NCBI GenBank assembly: GCA_001548435.1
Contig: AP017311.1
Coordinates: 27,469 to 91,468, forward strand
DNA length: 64,000 bases
Source: Leptolyngbya sp. NIES-3755
GTDB taxonomy: Bacteria > Cyanobacteriota > Cyanobacteriia > Leptolyngbyales > Leptolyngbyaceae
Direction of reading: 5' to 3'
The position numbers were made by a program, and so were the translations under genes. Below are positions 43,019 through 51,766 of this stretch, in pieces. How positions within the stretch are numbered: the first letter of the stretch is position 1; each line of letters opens with the position of its first letter. Under the pieces are notes generated by a model. The model was given only the letters and a program-made list of their open reading frames with translations. It ran no database searches and was not told where the DNA came from.

Positions 43019-44692
43019 TTAAGAGGAAAGTAAATCGTCAACGGAACAAAAAGGCAGTTGAGGCAATGACAGTCCATTTACTTGTTTCCAAGACATCGCT
43101 TCAGCAATCAAGATTGGATCACCAGAGTCGAGATACCGCTGCATTTGCTCAATCTGTGTCTGACTTAGTGAGATGTTTAGTGGAATGTGTTGATACTTGA
43201 TCGCAAGTTGAACGGCTTCTTCACACGCTTCTCGCTGAGCTTGATCGTCTAGTAAAGCTTCAACGCTGTAATTGCCTAGACTAGAAGAATCTTGCTCAAT
43301 CAAAGAATTACCGCCTGTCGTCGCAGAAACCTGAAGTTCAGAATCGCTAGGATGATTGCTAGAAGTATGATTACCGCCATCACCCTGTAATAAGCTTGCA
43401 ATATTCTGAGGACTCTTTTCTAGTTCTAATTGCTGTGAATCACCTAGAGAATCCTCCATGAGAAATTGAGGATGCCAAAGATCACGATGACGATACAATG
43501 ATCCTCCTCCAATTCGATATTGAAGTAATGCTTTAAATCTTTGAGTGGCTTGACTGGGAAGAAGCTCTTTTTCTAATAAATCAGCGATCGCATTTCTAAT
43601 TCGATCTCTTGCTGACTCTGACTGTTGTTGATTCCAAGATGGAACTTGATCGATCGCGTTTTCCAATTCTTCAGATTTCAACTTGAATTTTCCTTTCTGC
43701 TCCCCATAGTGAAAGTAATGGCTTGATTGAATACACCTTGCCCATTCTTCAGCTCGATGTTCAATCTCATGCTGATGGCGACAAAACTCGTGATATCCCG
43801 GAAGTGACTTCGCAGTTTCGATAATTTCTTCAACCAGTGCATCGCCAACTAAAGGTTGCCCACCCGAAAGAACATGATGAAAGATGTAAGCTCTCATCGT
43901 AATGCGTCCGAGTAGTCGATTTGTTTGTCCGTATCCAGTCCAACCCAGTTCAATCTCTGCGTTCAGGTCGTTGATAAACTTCTCAGCTTTACCTGACACC
44001 CGAAACAACCGTCGTTTCGCTTGTTTAAGAATTTGCTTTAGCAGTTGAGTGTCAAGGTCATTCCGGCACTGGGCAAACTGCCAGTGTTCTACGAAAGTGT
44101 GCTGCGTACTCCAAATCGACTGGAATTCATCGTTGAGCAAATAAGACCCAATTTGCAGCGGCAAGCGGTGAGCATTAAACAAGCTCGGTGTTCCGTCTGC
44201 AATGTAGGGTTTGGGATTCGGGAATGTTTCAAGTTGTCCAGGAACAAGCTTGAAGCCGGAGTTTTCAAGTAGAGTTGCAACTGCGATCGCGAGTTGCCAA
44301 CTGCTATGAGCGCTCTGAAACGGAAAGTAGAGATGCAGACCGCCGCTATAACTCGACGTGCAGACCAAGTATTCAACCAGTCCAAGCGGCTCTAGTGCGC
44401 CAGCAATCCGACAGATCGCAAAAGGATCATGCTTTGGGTGATACGGACTGCCAGCATCAATATCAATCAAACAGTACTGCGTTTCTGCACCAAAGCGAAC
44501 ACCGTAAAGATATCCACCCTGACGAATTGACCGATCTCCTAGAGGATGGCGAGATTCAGTTTTCCAGTTCACCACTGTGCCAGGGGAGGAATGCTCTGCC
44601 CAGATATAGTCGTAGCGGTGTGGGAAGAGTGCGAGAAACTGATCATTCCACTCTTGAACATAGCCATTGGGAAGGGAAGCGCTTAAATTCAT
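43019..44692 (-). CDS. Plasmid replication protein with AEP primase motifs
   Basis: 557 residues from ATG 44692, chosen because GGAGGGAGA immediately precedes it. The archaeo-eukaryotic primase signature is visible: YCLIDIDAGSPYHP (hhhDhDxxS) at about residue 75 and SSYSGGLHLYFPF (sGGxH) at about 115. The remainder is helical, with a Ser/Gln-rich section at about 430-480. Proteins of this type initiate or prime plasmid replication. Its 5' end faces the repeat-rich region 44.7-45.5 kb, and the probable initiator lies on the other side of that region. The same repeat words (TGATTACA at 44708) occur within its promoter region. Confidence 0.75.
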   Translation of the reverse strand: MNLSASLPNGYVQEWNDQFLALFPHRYDYIWAEHSSPGTVVNWKTESRHPLGDRSIRQGGYLYGVRFGAETQYCLIDIDAGSPYHPKHDPFAICRIAGALEPLGLVEYLVCTSSYSGGLHLYFPFQSAHSSWQLAIAVATLLENSGFKLVPGQLETFPNPKPYIADGTPSLFNAHRLPLQIGSYLLNDEFQSIWSTQHTFVEHWQFAQCRNDLDTQLLKQILKQAKRRLFRVSGKAEKFINDLNAEIELGWTGYGQTNRLLGRITMRAYIFHHVLSGGQPLVGDALVEEIIETAKSLPGYHEFCRHQHEIEHRAEEWARCIQSSHYFHYGEQKGKFKLKSEELENAIDQVPSWNQQQSESARDRIRNAIADLLEKELLPSQATQRFKALLQYRIGGGSLYRHRDLWHPQFLMEDSLGDSQQLELEKSPQNIASLLQGDGGNHTSSNHPSDSELQVSATTGGNSLIEQDSSSLGNYSVEALLDDQAQREACEEAVQLAIKYQHIPLNISLSQTQIEQMQRYLDSGDPILIAEAMSWKQVNGLSLPQLPFCSVDDLLSS

Positions 44693-44830
44693 TCTCCCTC
44701 CCAATGATGATTACAACTGCAAGCTAGAAGTGGGTTTGCTTGGGTCATGACACTGTTATCAAACATTCGATCACGTTTCGTTATGGATGGATCAACACCT
44801 GATCGGGATCGGTTATAACAGATGCCTTTT

Positions 44831-45446
44831 TGTAATCAGGGTCTAAAATCCAAGAATTTTGTAATCAATTTGATTACAGTAATCACGCTTGTTCCGGCTG
44901 AAAGTATTGAAATTACAAGATCGCGATCGCAATTCTGGGGAGGAGGGTCTAGAGTGACTGGGGGTAGGGATCTAGAATTTTTGGGTAAGAGGGTCTAGAG
45001 TCTCTTCCACCCGTTTTATAAGGGTTTGGGGAGGGGGATCTAGAACAATTGGGGGTAAGGTTCTAGAGTAATGGGGAGGGGTGTCTAGAGCAATTTGGGA
45101 GAGGGGATCTAGAACAATTGGGGATAGAGTTCTAGAGATTTTTGTAATCACTGTGACCAGGGACAGGGTTCTAGAGATTTTTGTAATCACTGTGATCAGG
45201 GGTGGGGTTCTAGAAACTGTGTAATCATTCTGAATTAATTGATATGAAAGCTTTTTAGAGATTTAAACTCAGTCAAATTTGATCTAGATGATTACTAGAA
45301 TTGAGTGCAGAAATTATCACGAGTTTCCGAAACAAGCTGAAGATCGCGTCATTTCTAGCTTTGTATTCACTCAAAAATGATTACGCCTTTTGTAATCATG
45401 TGTAATCACTGTCTGTAATCATGTTTTGTAATCGCTGTCTGTAATC
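44831..45446. repeat. Iteron-like array 2 (TGTAATCA units)
   Basis: TGTAATCA at 44831, 44860, 45143, 45182, 45220, 45390, 45400, 45413 and 45439, a TCG variant at 45426, and inverted TGATTACA at 44871 (another lies at 44708). The last five stand 10-13 bases apart, in units like TGTAATCACTGTC, next to the initiator gene's 3' end. Two copies are embedded in the 39-base units of array 1. Confidence 0.8.
44948..45214. repeat. Iteron-like array 1 (TCTAGA units)
   Basis: TCTAGA occurs at 44948, 44971, 44994, 45039, 45062, 45084, 45108, 45131, 45170 and 45209. Spacing is 22-24 bases for most, 45 once (two units with one degenerate) and 39 for the last two. The consensus unit is about TCTAGARYAATTGGGGRDAG. 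The spacers are rich in G tracts, so G-quadruplex formation is also possible. Confidence 0.85.
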
Positions 45447-45514
45447 ACAAGCTGACTGGAACGCAAATAGTTACACCACAATCCGCGATCGTATTCTTCT
45501 CAAACGCCCAGAAA

Positions 45515-46975
45515 TCAAGCATTTTGCTCGAAAAGTTGATTCAGCAGTTGTTCATTCTCAGGACTAATCGATCGCTCTCCATTCTCGATCATCGAAATCA
45601 GTCCTTGACTCAGCCCAGAAAGTTGAGCGAGCTTTCGCTGACTCCATTTTCGAGCTTGTCTGAGTGCCTTTACTCGATCGCCAGTTAACGCACAATCCAG
45701 CTCTATGGATGAAGCAGATTGAACTAATGTAGGGGATTGAGGGGTTTCTGCTGCTGAATTAATCCAGTCCTCAGAAGGCGTGATCCAAACAAAAGCAGAC
45801 AGAAGCTTCTCAAAAAATCCTCGTGGACGCTGTGCCTCATCTCGTCTAAATCCAGGCGGTTGAATCTCGATCGGGTAAGTCTCCGGCTCAAACTGCACAG
45901 TCCAACCCCGATCGTGCAACGCGAGTAAATCCTCATCCCAGGTACTTGCCAACTTCTTACGGGATTCACTATTGTTTCTTGCTTGATCAATCTTCTCAGT
46001 TCCGTAAGCGACTTCCATTAATGTTTGAACGTTCAAGGGTTCATGACGGTTAAATTGCGTCTTAAATAAAAGCCAAACCATGAGTCGGGCGGCTCCTTCT
46101 CGGTGTTGCCATAGACTCATTACGTGTTCTAGAACGGCTTGCGGTAGGTTTCCTTGTAAACATTGAGCGCTGCGATCGCGTCGTCCTTCCTCGTTTAGAA
46201 AATACTTCGCCCACAACCCAGCCTTAAAAGTGAACGTAATGCTGGTTAATTCCTTATTGCCGAAGATATCTTCTTGATAGTGATAGCGCGTCCCCAGTAA
46301 GTGCCATAACCGACCTTCTTCAACGGTGAACCCTTTCACTCGTCCTTGCGTTGCCCACGAGATAAATGTTGTAATTTTGCAGGGTTGTTTTGCCAACTCT
46401 TCGATCAACGCCAATTTTTCCTGGCGATTCTTATCGGTGCGCTTCTTCAGTCCGAGATACGCTTCGATTTGTCGATCGTCAATCACCAATTCTTGCTCCC
46501 ACGGGCGTTCCATCTGAGCCGCATGAGCCGCATAAATTAGGTGCATACAAGCAGCCCGAATATCAAAGGTATCAATGACAGCTAGAGCGGCTGCACCTGC
46601 TAGAGTTACAGGACGTTCATCTTCCAAGTTTTCTGTGACCCAAAAGTGAATTGCGCCTTGCCCGTCTCCGATATCTCTTGCATAGTAAAGTTTTCCGTTA
46701 GAGTCATTCCCCCACGGTAGGTGTTTGCGCTGGGTCAGAATGTTACTTGCTTCCCAAATGGGGAGCGCTGATGCCATTCGAGTGGTTTGCTGGTCGGGGA
46801 ATAAGTTAGGACTCGTTTTGGGACGTTCAGCCTTAGCTATGGATTTGGGCGATTTAGCGATCGTTGAGCTTTTCTTTTTACGTCGTGGCGTGGAAGGAGT
46901 CTGCTCTTTTTGTGACTCTGAGTGCTGTTGATTTGCTTTTTTCTCACGAGTCATACTCACTTTCCTCATAGCCAT
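45515..46975 (-). CDS. Probable plasmid replication initiator with C-terminal XRE domain
   Basis: 486 residues. A basic, Lys/Ser-rich N-terminus (about 1-70) precedes a long conserved part: LPWGNDSNGKLYYARDIGDG, DDRQIEAYLGLKKRTDKNRQ, VKGFTVEEGRLWHLLGTRYH, AVLEHVMSLWQHREGAARLM. This resembles cyanobacterial plasmid proteins with winged-helix-like regions. Residues about 430-480 form an XRE helix-turn-helix (LRQARKWSQRKLAQLSGLSQ, then GLISMIENGERSIS). Position beside the repeat arrays suggests that it binds them. The combination of initiator-like body and XRE tail is unusual; the role is inferred from context. Confidence 0.6.
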   Translation of the reverse strand: MAMRKVSMTREKKANQQHSESQKEQTPSTPRRKKKSSTIAKSPKSIAKAERPKTSPNLFPDQQTTRMASALPIWEASNILTQRKHLPWGNDSNGKLYYARDIGDGQGAIHFWVTENLEDERPVTLAGAAALAVIDTFDIRAACMHLIYAAHAAQMERPWEQELVIDDRQIEAYLGLKKRTDKNRQEKLALIEELAKQPCKITTFISWATQGRVKGFTVEEGRLWHLLGTRYHYQEDIFGNKELTSITFTFKAGLWAKYFLNEEGRRDRSAQCLQGNLPQAVLEHVMSLWQHREGAARLMVWLLFKTQFNRHEPLNVQTLMEVAYGTEKIDQARNNSESRKKLASTWDEDLLALHDRGWTVQFEPETYPIEIQPPGFRRDEAQRPRGFFEKLLSAFVWITPSEDWINSAAETPQSPTLVQSASSIELDCALTGDRVKALRQARKWSQRKLAQLSGLSQGLISMIENGERSISPENEQLLNQLFEQNA

Positions 46976-47130
46976 CGATGAATGGCGACTAGACTTTCAA
47001 CTTAAGTCGATCGCTGGCATTATAGCGGCAAATTTGCTGTGAATTAATAGAACCCCTGATCTATTTACAGAAGAGTGGTAAGTAAACTGATCTGTCTCAT
47101 TCTTGGTTTGTGGTGTACGAAAGCTGCATT

Positions 47131-47164
47131 TTCTTATGTAAGCATCAATTTGTACATAAGAAAA
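47131..47164. repeat. TTCTTATGTACA motif pair, site 2
   Basis: TTTCTTATGTA (47131-47141), 12 bases, then its complement TACATAAGAAA (47154-47164). It lies in the divergent gap between the initiator gene (start 46975) and the exported protein at 47301. Binding site or hairpin; see sites 1 and 3. Confidence 0.7.
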
Positions 47165-47300
47165 CCATGATGCCAGCGAAATCAGCCTGTCTAGATCCAG
47201 ATCAATTAGATGCACATCGATTTGTTTCGTTTTCCGGTTTCACTGCAAAATCACGGGTATCACGAGTCAGCTTTGCTTCTCACACTGCCCTACAACCTGT

Positions 47301-48536
47301 ATGCGAATCTTTTTTTGTTTCGTCTTAGTCTTGTTCACCTTGGTGTTTCCTTTTTCGTCCCGCGTTCAATCAGCAACACCTAATCTAGAGTCTTACCTGA
47401 GCAGCGATCAATTTCAAGCAGGTGAGGCAGCGTTCTCTGCACAACTGAGTCAATCGCCCCAAGACGATCGTGCTCGGTTCAGCCTTGGTGTCCTGCAACT
47501 GATGGATGGTACAGAACGATTGATGCAATTGCTCTATCGCTACGGATTACGACAAAATACATTTACGAGCCTGCTGCCGATTCTGCGGCTTCCTGTGCCG
47601 AATAATCCCAAGCCTCAACCGATTACCTACGAAGACACTCGCCAAATTTTGCAAACCTTACTGGCTGATTTGACCAAAGTACGATCGACACTCGACTCAA
47701 TCCAAGATCGATCGCTCAAAGTGCCGATTCGGATGGGGTTAGTCCGCATGGATTTCAACAACGATGGCAAACTTGAAACGGCTGAATCCTTCTGGAGTGT
47801 GTTCACCCGCATTAGTGGCATTCGGACAACTGAACAAGCTGCAAAAGCGTTTACAATCAATTTTGATGCAGGCGATGTGGCGTGGTTGCGCGGCTACTGT
47901 AATTTGATTAGTGCGATCGTCGAAACGGTGCTGGCTTACGATGAGCGGCAGTTATTTAACGCAACCGCACATTTGATGTTTACGAAACCGCAAACGCCCT
48001 ACCCGTTTCTAGCGGACGGTCGCAAGGTGTTTCAGTTCGGTGACAATCTCGATTTGGTGGATGTTGTGGCGTTTATTCATCTGGTCAACTTTCCAGTTTT
48101 AGAACCACAACGGTTAACGAATGCGCTGCAACATCTCCAATCGACACTTGCGCTGAGTCGTGAGTCTTGGAAGCTGATTGGTGCGGAAACGGATAACGAT
48201 CGAGAATGGTTGCCTAATCCCAAACAGAAAGGCGTGATTCCCAATGCTGTGGTGACGCAACCGATGATCGATAGCTGGCTGAGTTTTATCGGCGAATCGG
48301 AACAGCTTCTAGCAGGTCAAAAACTGGTTCCATTCTGGCGCTCTCGTGAAGTTCGGGGCATTAACTTAAATAAAGTCTTTACTCAACCTCAACCGTTTGA
48401 CCTCGTGTTATGGATACAAGGCACCGCACCTGCTCCTTATCTGGAACTCGGTAAACAGACCGATAGTACTGTCTGGCAGCAACTTTTGTCGGTCTTTGGT
48501 GGACGATTCTTTGGCTTTGCGGCTTGGTTCAATTAG
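47301..48536 (+). CDS. Large exported protein of unknown function
   Basis: 411 residues with a signal peptide (MRIFFCFVLVLFTLVFPFSS, cleavage near VQSA). AGEAAFSAQLSQSPQDDRAR and FSLGVLQLMDGTERLMQLLY resemble one TPR-like unit. VRMDFNNDGKLETAESFW is an EF-hand-like loop (DxNxDGKLE). The rest is unrecognised but looks like a conserved hypothetical periplasmic protein. It is flanked by motif pairs at 47131 and 48591. No ribosome binding site is evident. Confidence 0.7.
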   Translation: MRIFFCFVLVLFTLVFPFSSRVQSATPNLESYLSSDQFQAGEAAFSAQLSQSPQDDRARFSLGVLQLMDGTERLMQLLYRYGLRQNTFTSLLPILRLPVPNNPKPQPITYEDTRQILQTLLADLTKVRSTLDSIQDRSLKVPIRMGLVRMDFNNDGKLETAESFWSVFTRISGIRTTEQAAKAFTINFDAGDVAWLRGYCNLISAIVETVLAYDERQLFNATAHLMFTKPQTPYPFLADGRKVFQFGDNLDLVDVVAFIHLVNFPVLEPQRLTNALQHLQSTLALSRESWKLIGAETDNDREWLPNPKQKGVIPNAVVTQPMIDSWLSFIGESEQLLAGQKLVPFWRSREVRGINLNKVFTQPQPFDLVLWIQGTAPAPYLELGKQTDSTVWQQLLSVFGGRFFGFAAWFN

Positions 48537-48555
48537 TCTCAGTTCTGAAAGAGTG

Positions 48556-48626
48556 AGGTGCGTTATTGTGAGTAGCGCACCTTTCAAAAATCTTATGTAC
48601 AAGCTTTTTAGTGAGTGTACATAAGA
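48556..48626. terminator. Terminator-like hairpin and TTCTTATGTACA motif pair, site 3
   Basis: AGGTGCG...CGCACCT (48556-48582) forms a 7-bp stem followed by TTTC, 20 bases after the stop at 48536. Just beyond it TCTTATGTACA (48591-48601) and its complement (48616-48626) make a second, larger stem. The gap is convergent (exported protein and parB), so bidirectional termination is plausible. The match to sites 1 and 2 also suggests protein binding. Confidence 0.55.
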
Positions 48627-48674
48627 AAAAATCTGTAAACCCGTCAAAAGATAGTGCGAGTTCTAGGGATGAGA

Positions 48675-49661
48675 TCAAGCGTCTAATAGCGTTTCCAACT
48701 CTTTGAGCAATTTTTCCGCTTTAGTGCGCGATCGTCCACTTAAAGATGCTTTTGACAATCTTTGTAAAACGGACTTAATCCGGCTGGAGAATTCCATTTC
48801 TTCAGTCTTTGCAATCTCTGGGTCATGCTGTTCACGCCATTCTTTCACTGCTTCTGAAATCTGTTCGCGCGACCAATCTTCTGCGATCGCTTGCTTTAAC
48901 AACTTATCCCGTATCTTGTCCTCGGTGATGCGAGAAAACAAACGGGCTTTTGAACCTTCTAGATGCCCTTGCATGATCGCTTGCTGGATCGATGACGGAA
49001 GCTTGAGAAGGGGCAGAAAGTTAACCCGAAATCCTTCAGGGCTATAACGTCCTAGTTTCTCGAACTTATGTTCGATGATGCTCCAGTAGGTTTCAAGCTG
49101 CTCCAGGGGAATTTCTGCGAGGATGCTATCAATACGCGGTGCGCGATGAGTGCCGTCTGGCTGACGGTTCCGTGAGTTCCAGCTAAACAGAGCAATAATC
49201 TGCTCACGCGAGAGGGAGAGTTCGAGTTCTAGCGATCGCAAAATTCCATGAACGGTTTCTAGATCGTTGAAGTCTCGGCGTTTTAGATTCTCCTCAAGTT
49301 CTAGATCGAGGGCTTCTCCGTCATCTACTTCAAAGACCAGCGCATCGACCCACTCTAGTTTGGCTTGTTGAGCCGCAAGATAGCGAGTTCCACCTGCAAT
49401 CAGCTTATAGGAGCCGTTTTGGGTGGGACGAACCCAGAGAACGCCGCGAAAACCAGAAGCGCGAAATGTCTCGACGAAAGAGCGAATCAATACCTCGTCG
49501 TGGGATTGCCGAACGCGATCGCTGATTTCGATTTGAGCGAGTTGCAAGCGGATTACAGTTTCGCTGCCGCTACTGGGTTTTGGAGCAGGCAGATTGTCGA
49601 GATCCGCTGTAGGCATCATTGAACCGATGTTTTGTAGAGCGGCGGCAAGTCGATTAGCCAT
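48675..49661 (-). CDS. parB: ParB-family partition protein
   Basis: 328 residues. The ParB N-terminal domain is seen in [20 protein letters not shown] and [20 protein letters not shown], and the acidic [20 protein letters not shown] leads to the HTH region with [15 protein letters not shown]. The C-terminal part is helical with a Lys/Leu end. ParB binds the centromere and activates ParA. The ATG overlaps the end of parA by 8 bases, so they are translated together. Confidence 0.9.
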   Translation of the reverse strand: MANRLAAALQNIGSMMPTADLDNLPAPKPSSGSETVIRLQLAQIEISDRVRQSHDEVLIRSFVETFRASGFRGVLWVRPTQNGSYKLIAGGTRYLAAQQAKLEWVDALVFEVDDGEALDLELEENLKRRDFNDLETVHGILRSLELELSLSREQIIALFSWNSRNRQPDGTHRAPRIDSILAEIPLEQLETYWSIIEHKFEKLGRYSPEGFRVNFLPLLKLPSSIQQAIMQGHLEGSKARLFSRITEDKIRDKLLKQAIAEDWSREQISEAVKEWREQHDPEIAKTEEMEFSSRIKSVLQRLSKASLSGRSRTKAEKLLKELETLLDA

Positions 49662-50343
49662 TGAGAATCTCCTCTACCAATTGCTGAATATCTGACCAAG
49701 CTTTTTCTGCGGTTTTCCCTCGAAGTTGACCGATGGACATTCCTCGCCCAAAGGCTTCGTCGTAGATTGCGTAGTCGCGGATGACGGATTCAAAAACGGG
49801 AATGCCTTGTTCTCTTAGTCCTGATTTGAAAGATGAAAGGGTTTCTTCTCGGTTGTTCGGATGCACTCGATTTAAAACAACTCGATGCTTTTTGCTGCCA
49901 ACAGAATCTAAAAGTTTGACTGTGGAAGCTGTTACCCGTAGTTCGTCTTGTTTCGTTGAACTGGGAATTAAGATCAAGGTAGAGCGCTGGACGATTTCTT
50001 CGAGATCGAGCGGTTCGGGTCTGGCTTTGGTGTCGATGAAGAAGTGCCGACAGTTTCCAGTTTGTCCGACTGAGGCAGTTTCACTCATCACGCGCAGGGG
50101 AACCGTCTCGCTGTGAGCAATCGATCGCGCTCCAACTAGAGTGCTGCGATTTGGGTCACCGTCGATTAGGATGGTTTCGATGCCGCGTTGTGCTAAAGCA
50201 TAAGAGAGATTGACCGCGATCGTGGTTTTGCCGACACCTCCTTTCTGATTGAGAATTGAAACGAGAAGCGGTGCGATCGCGGTTTTAGAGGAAGATTTGG
50301 TTGACGCTCTGGGTTTCTTTTTGGACGTGTTTGAGACAGGCAT
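49654..50343 (-). CDS. parA: ParA-family partition ATPase
   Basis: 229 residues. After a basic Lys/Ser leader, the deviant Walker A motif [20 protein letters not shown] starts near residue 29. [12 protein letters not shown] and a Walker B-like [19 protein letters not shown] follow. It has the small size of ParA proteins without an N-terminal HTH (type Ib), whose operons are usually controlled by ParB or by a separate regulator. The two palindromic repeats at 50543-50620 lie upstream of its start. Confidence 0.92.
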   Translation of the reverse strand: MPVSNTSKKKPRASTKSSSKTAIAPLLVSILNQKGGVGKTTIAVNLSYALAQRGIETILIDGDPNRSTLVGARSIAHSETVPLRVMSETASVGQTGNCRHFFIDTKARPEPLDLEEIVQRSTLILIPSSTKQDELRVTASTVKLLDSVGSKKHRVVLNRVHPNNREETLSSFKSGLREQGIPVFESVIRDYAIYDEAFGRGMSIGQLRGKTAEKAWSDIQQLVEEILNG

Positions 50344-50542
50344 ACCGTTGATTGAAGAATATTAGAAGACTATGGAAAGACTATTGGTTAGATTCTCGAA
50401 TTCTGTCACTGCACTGCTCTCTATACTGGGGAAAAGGTGTGAGCTTACGGCAGAGGTAAATATTGCACTTCGTTTTAAGTCTAGATAATACTCGAAAACT
50501 GAAGAATTTACTCATTCGCCTGCAAACTTTTTTCAAAATTCG

Positions 50543-50620
50543 GAAGCGTGAATACTGGTATTCGCACTTCGATAATTTTCATCGTCTCAAACAGAAGCGT
50601 GAATACTGGTATTCGCGCTT
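50543..50620. promoter_or_regulatory. parS: Candidate centromere: two 27-bp palindromic repeats upstream of parA
   Basis: Repeat 1 (50543-50569) and repeat 2 (50594-50620) differ at one position. Each contains GAATAC-TG-GTATTC within a longer imperfect palindrome, of type AAGCGTGAATAC-TG-GTATTCGC. They start 51 bases apart, about five helical turns. Repeat 2 is followed by TTTTTG and could also work as a terminator; repeat 1 is not. Position upstream of parA fits a type Ib centromere. Confidence 0.6.
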
Positions 50621-50630
50621 TTTGATTCAA

Positions 50631-51165
50631 AGTTTTTGATGCGTGTTTGCGGAAATACGGTAAAGTCTGTCATTATCTCGATGCTCATTTGAATGGGGGA
50701 ATCCCGATCACAGATCTTGACGCTTTAGAAGCTTAATGGCAGGTGTTCCCCAATCTACGAAAAACCTTGTTCGCTCTGAGCGAGCGCATCGGTTACAGTG
50801 TCGGTCTGGTCGAGGCGAGTCAGGTCAAAACGACGATTTTGAATCATCCGGAGTTTGTCGAGTTTGCCGATCGCAGTTTGGCACTTTACACCGACTGGCG
50901 GAACCATCATGAGCATCGGCTAAAGTCGATCGGGATCGGGGAGAAGCCGAGAACATTAATTTATGAACTTTCTGAGGATCTGCTGGCTTGGTTTGCGGAG
51001 GCGGACTTGCTTGATCAGTATGACATTTATCGGCTATTGATGAATTACTGGGCGGAGACGATGCAGGATGACGTTCATGTGCTGGCGCAAGATGATTGGA
51101 CTGCGGGGAAAGTGCTGCGTCTTTTGGTGGCAAAGAAGGGCGAGAAACTGAAGGAAACGCCGAAT
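50631..51165 (+). pseudogene. hsdM: HsdM C-terminal remnant
   Basis: The frame reads KVFDACLRKYGKVCHYLDAH and LNGGIPITDLDALEA, a TAA at 50734 where relatives have YW, then VFPNLRKTLFALSERIGYSV, LNHPEFVEFADRSLALYTDW, DIYRLLMNYWAETMQDDVHV and GEKLKETPNLI. This is the C-terminal portion of a type I restriction methyltransferase subunit. Everything upstream, including the catalytic NPPY region, is missing, and the 3' end runs into an unrelated PIN gene near 51165. A protein from GTG 50743 is possible but would lack methyltransferase activity. Confidence 0.7.
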
Positions 51166-51341
51166 CTGATCATCTCGCCTGTGCCGAGGCTGGCGCGGTT
51201 GACGTATTTTTGTCTACTGACGATCGTTTGCTTAAAACTGCTCAACGAAATCGAAATATATTAACGATAGAGGTGAGTAGTCCTGTGATTTGGCTGATGA
51301 ATTTTTGCAATCTAACTAGAGAGGAAGAGATTAAACGATGA
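51164..51341 (+). pseudogene. C-terminal piece of a PIN-domain toxin
   Basis: In a different frame from the HsdM fragment, ESDHLACAEAGAVDVFLSTD, then DRLLKTAQRNRNILTIEVSS and WLMN, is the second half of a VapC-type PIN ribonuclease (with the DH...D...STDDR acidic residues). The first half, with the initial Asp, was lost at the junction with hsdM. The stop overlaps the next ATG (ATGA). Confidence 0.65.
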
Positions 51342-51559
51342 CACCACTTAAATTACGCGAAGAAGGGTATCAGGTTTTAGTGGAAAATTTAGGACAGGCT
51401 GATGCAATTCGATTTCTGCAACAGGCGAGATGGGGACGAGGTGACGATACGCAGGAGAGAAGTGAACGGTTGAACGCTACAACACGAAAAGAGTTTTGGC
51501 AGAATTTACAAAAAATTAGAGATGAGCTTCAGCTTGAGGTCAAAAGCGAATCCGATTAG
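51338..51559 (+). CDS. Antitoxin-like partner of the PIN fragment
   Basis: 73 residues starting MTPLKLREEGYQVLVENLGQ, then ADAIRFLQQARWGRGDDTQE. It matches small proteins that accompany PIN toxins in cyanobacteria and end with a Lys/Glu helix. Four-base overlap with the toxin remnant. With the toxin inactivated it would be an orphan antitoxin. Confidence 0.55.
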   Translation: MTPLKLREEGYQVLVENLGQADAIRFLQQARWGRGDDTQERSERLNATTRKEFWQNLQKIRDELQLEVKSESD

Positions 51560-51719
51560 AGTGACAACCCATCAACTCTGTCCACAAGTGCCGGAAGAGT
51601 ATCAGGGGCTTTTGCCGACGGATGAGGATTGGCAACGATTGTTAGTGTATTTCCTAGAACGCCATCACAGCGATCGCTTTCAAACCTATATGAATCAGCA
51701 CTTGCCGCACTGGAAGTGA
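51522..51719 (+). CDS. Short unknown frame, possibly a gene tail
   Basis: 65 residues; the part from TTHQLCPQVPEEYQGLLPTD, then EDWQRLLVYFLERHHSDRFQ, to HWK looks like real protein, but the start overlaps the antitoxin by 38 bases and has no ribosome binding site. It may be the C-terminus of a lost gene. Confidence 0.35.
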   Translation: MSFSLRSKANPIRVTTHQLCPQVPEEYQGLLPTDEDWQRLLVYFLERHHSDRFQTYMNQHLPHWK

Positions 51720-51766
51720 AGTCGCGATACTTTAAAGCATGAACCGCTCGGATACGAGGACTGGAT

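Larger units (their letters stand above)
44700..45514. other. oriV: Candidate plasmid replication origin
   Basis: No credible gene in over 800 bases. Two repeat families fill it (listed separately): ten TCTAGA-centred units at 44948-45214 and about eleven TGTAATCA units at 44831-45446. The region is G-rich on the plus strand in the first half and AT-rich from 45225 to 45390 (possible melting segment). It lies between the two putative replication genes. This is the classic position and content of an iteron-type origin. Confidence 0.7.

Noticed and set aside
44972..45190. Minus-strand open frame of 72 codons with repeated TLSPIVLDP-like peptides
   Set aside because: It is simply the translation of the TCTAGA iteron array; no ribosome binding site and no protein-like composition.
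44831..45446. Possible CRISPR array because of regularly spaced repeats
   Set aside because: The units are 6-13 bases with similar spacers, far too short, and no cas gene is present.
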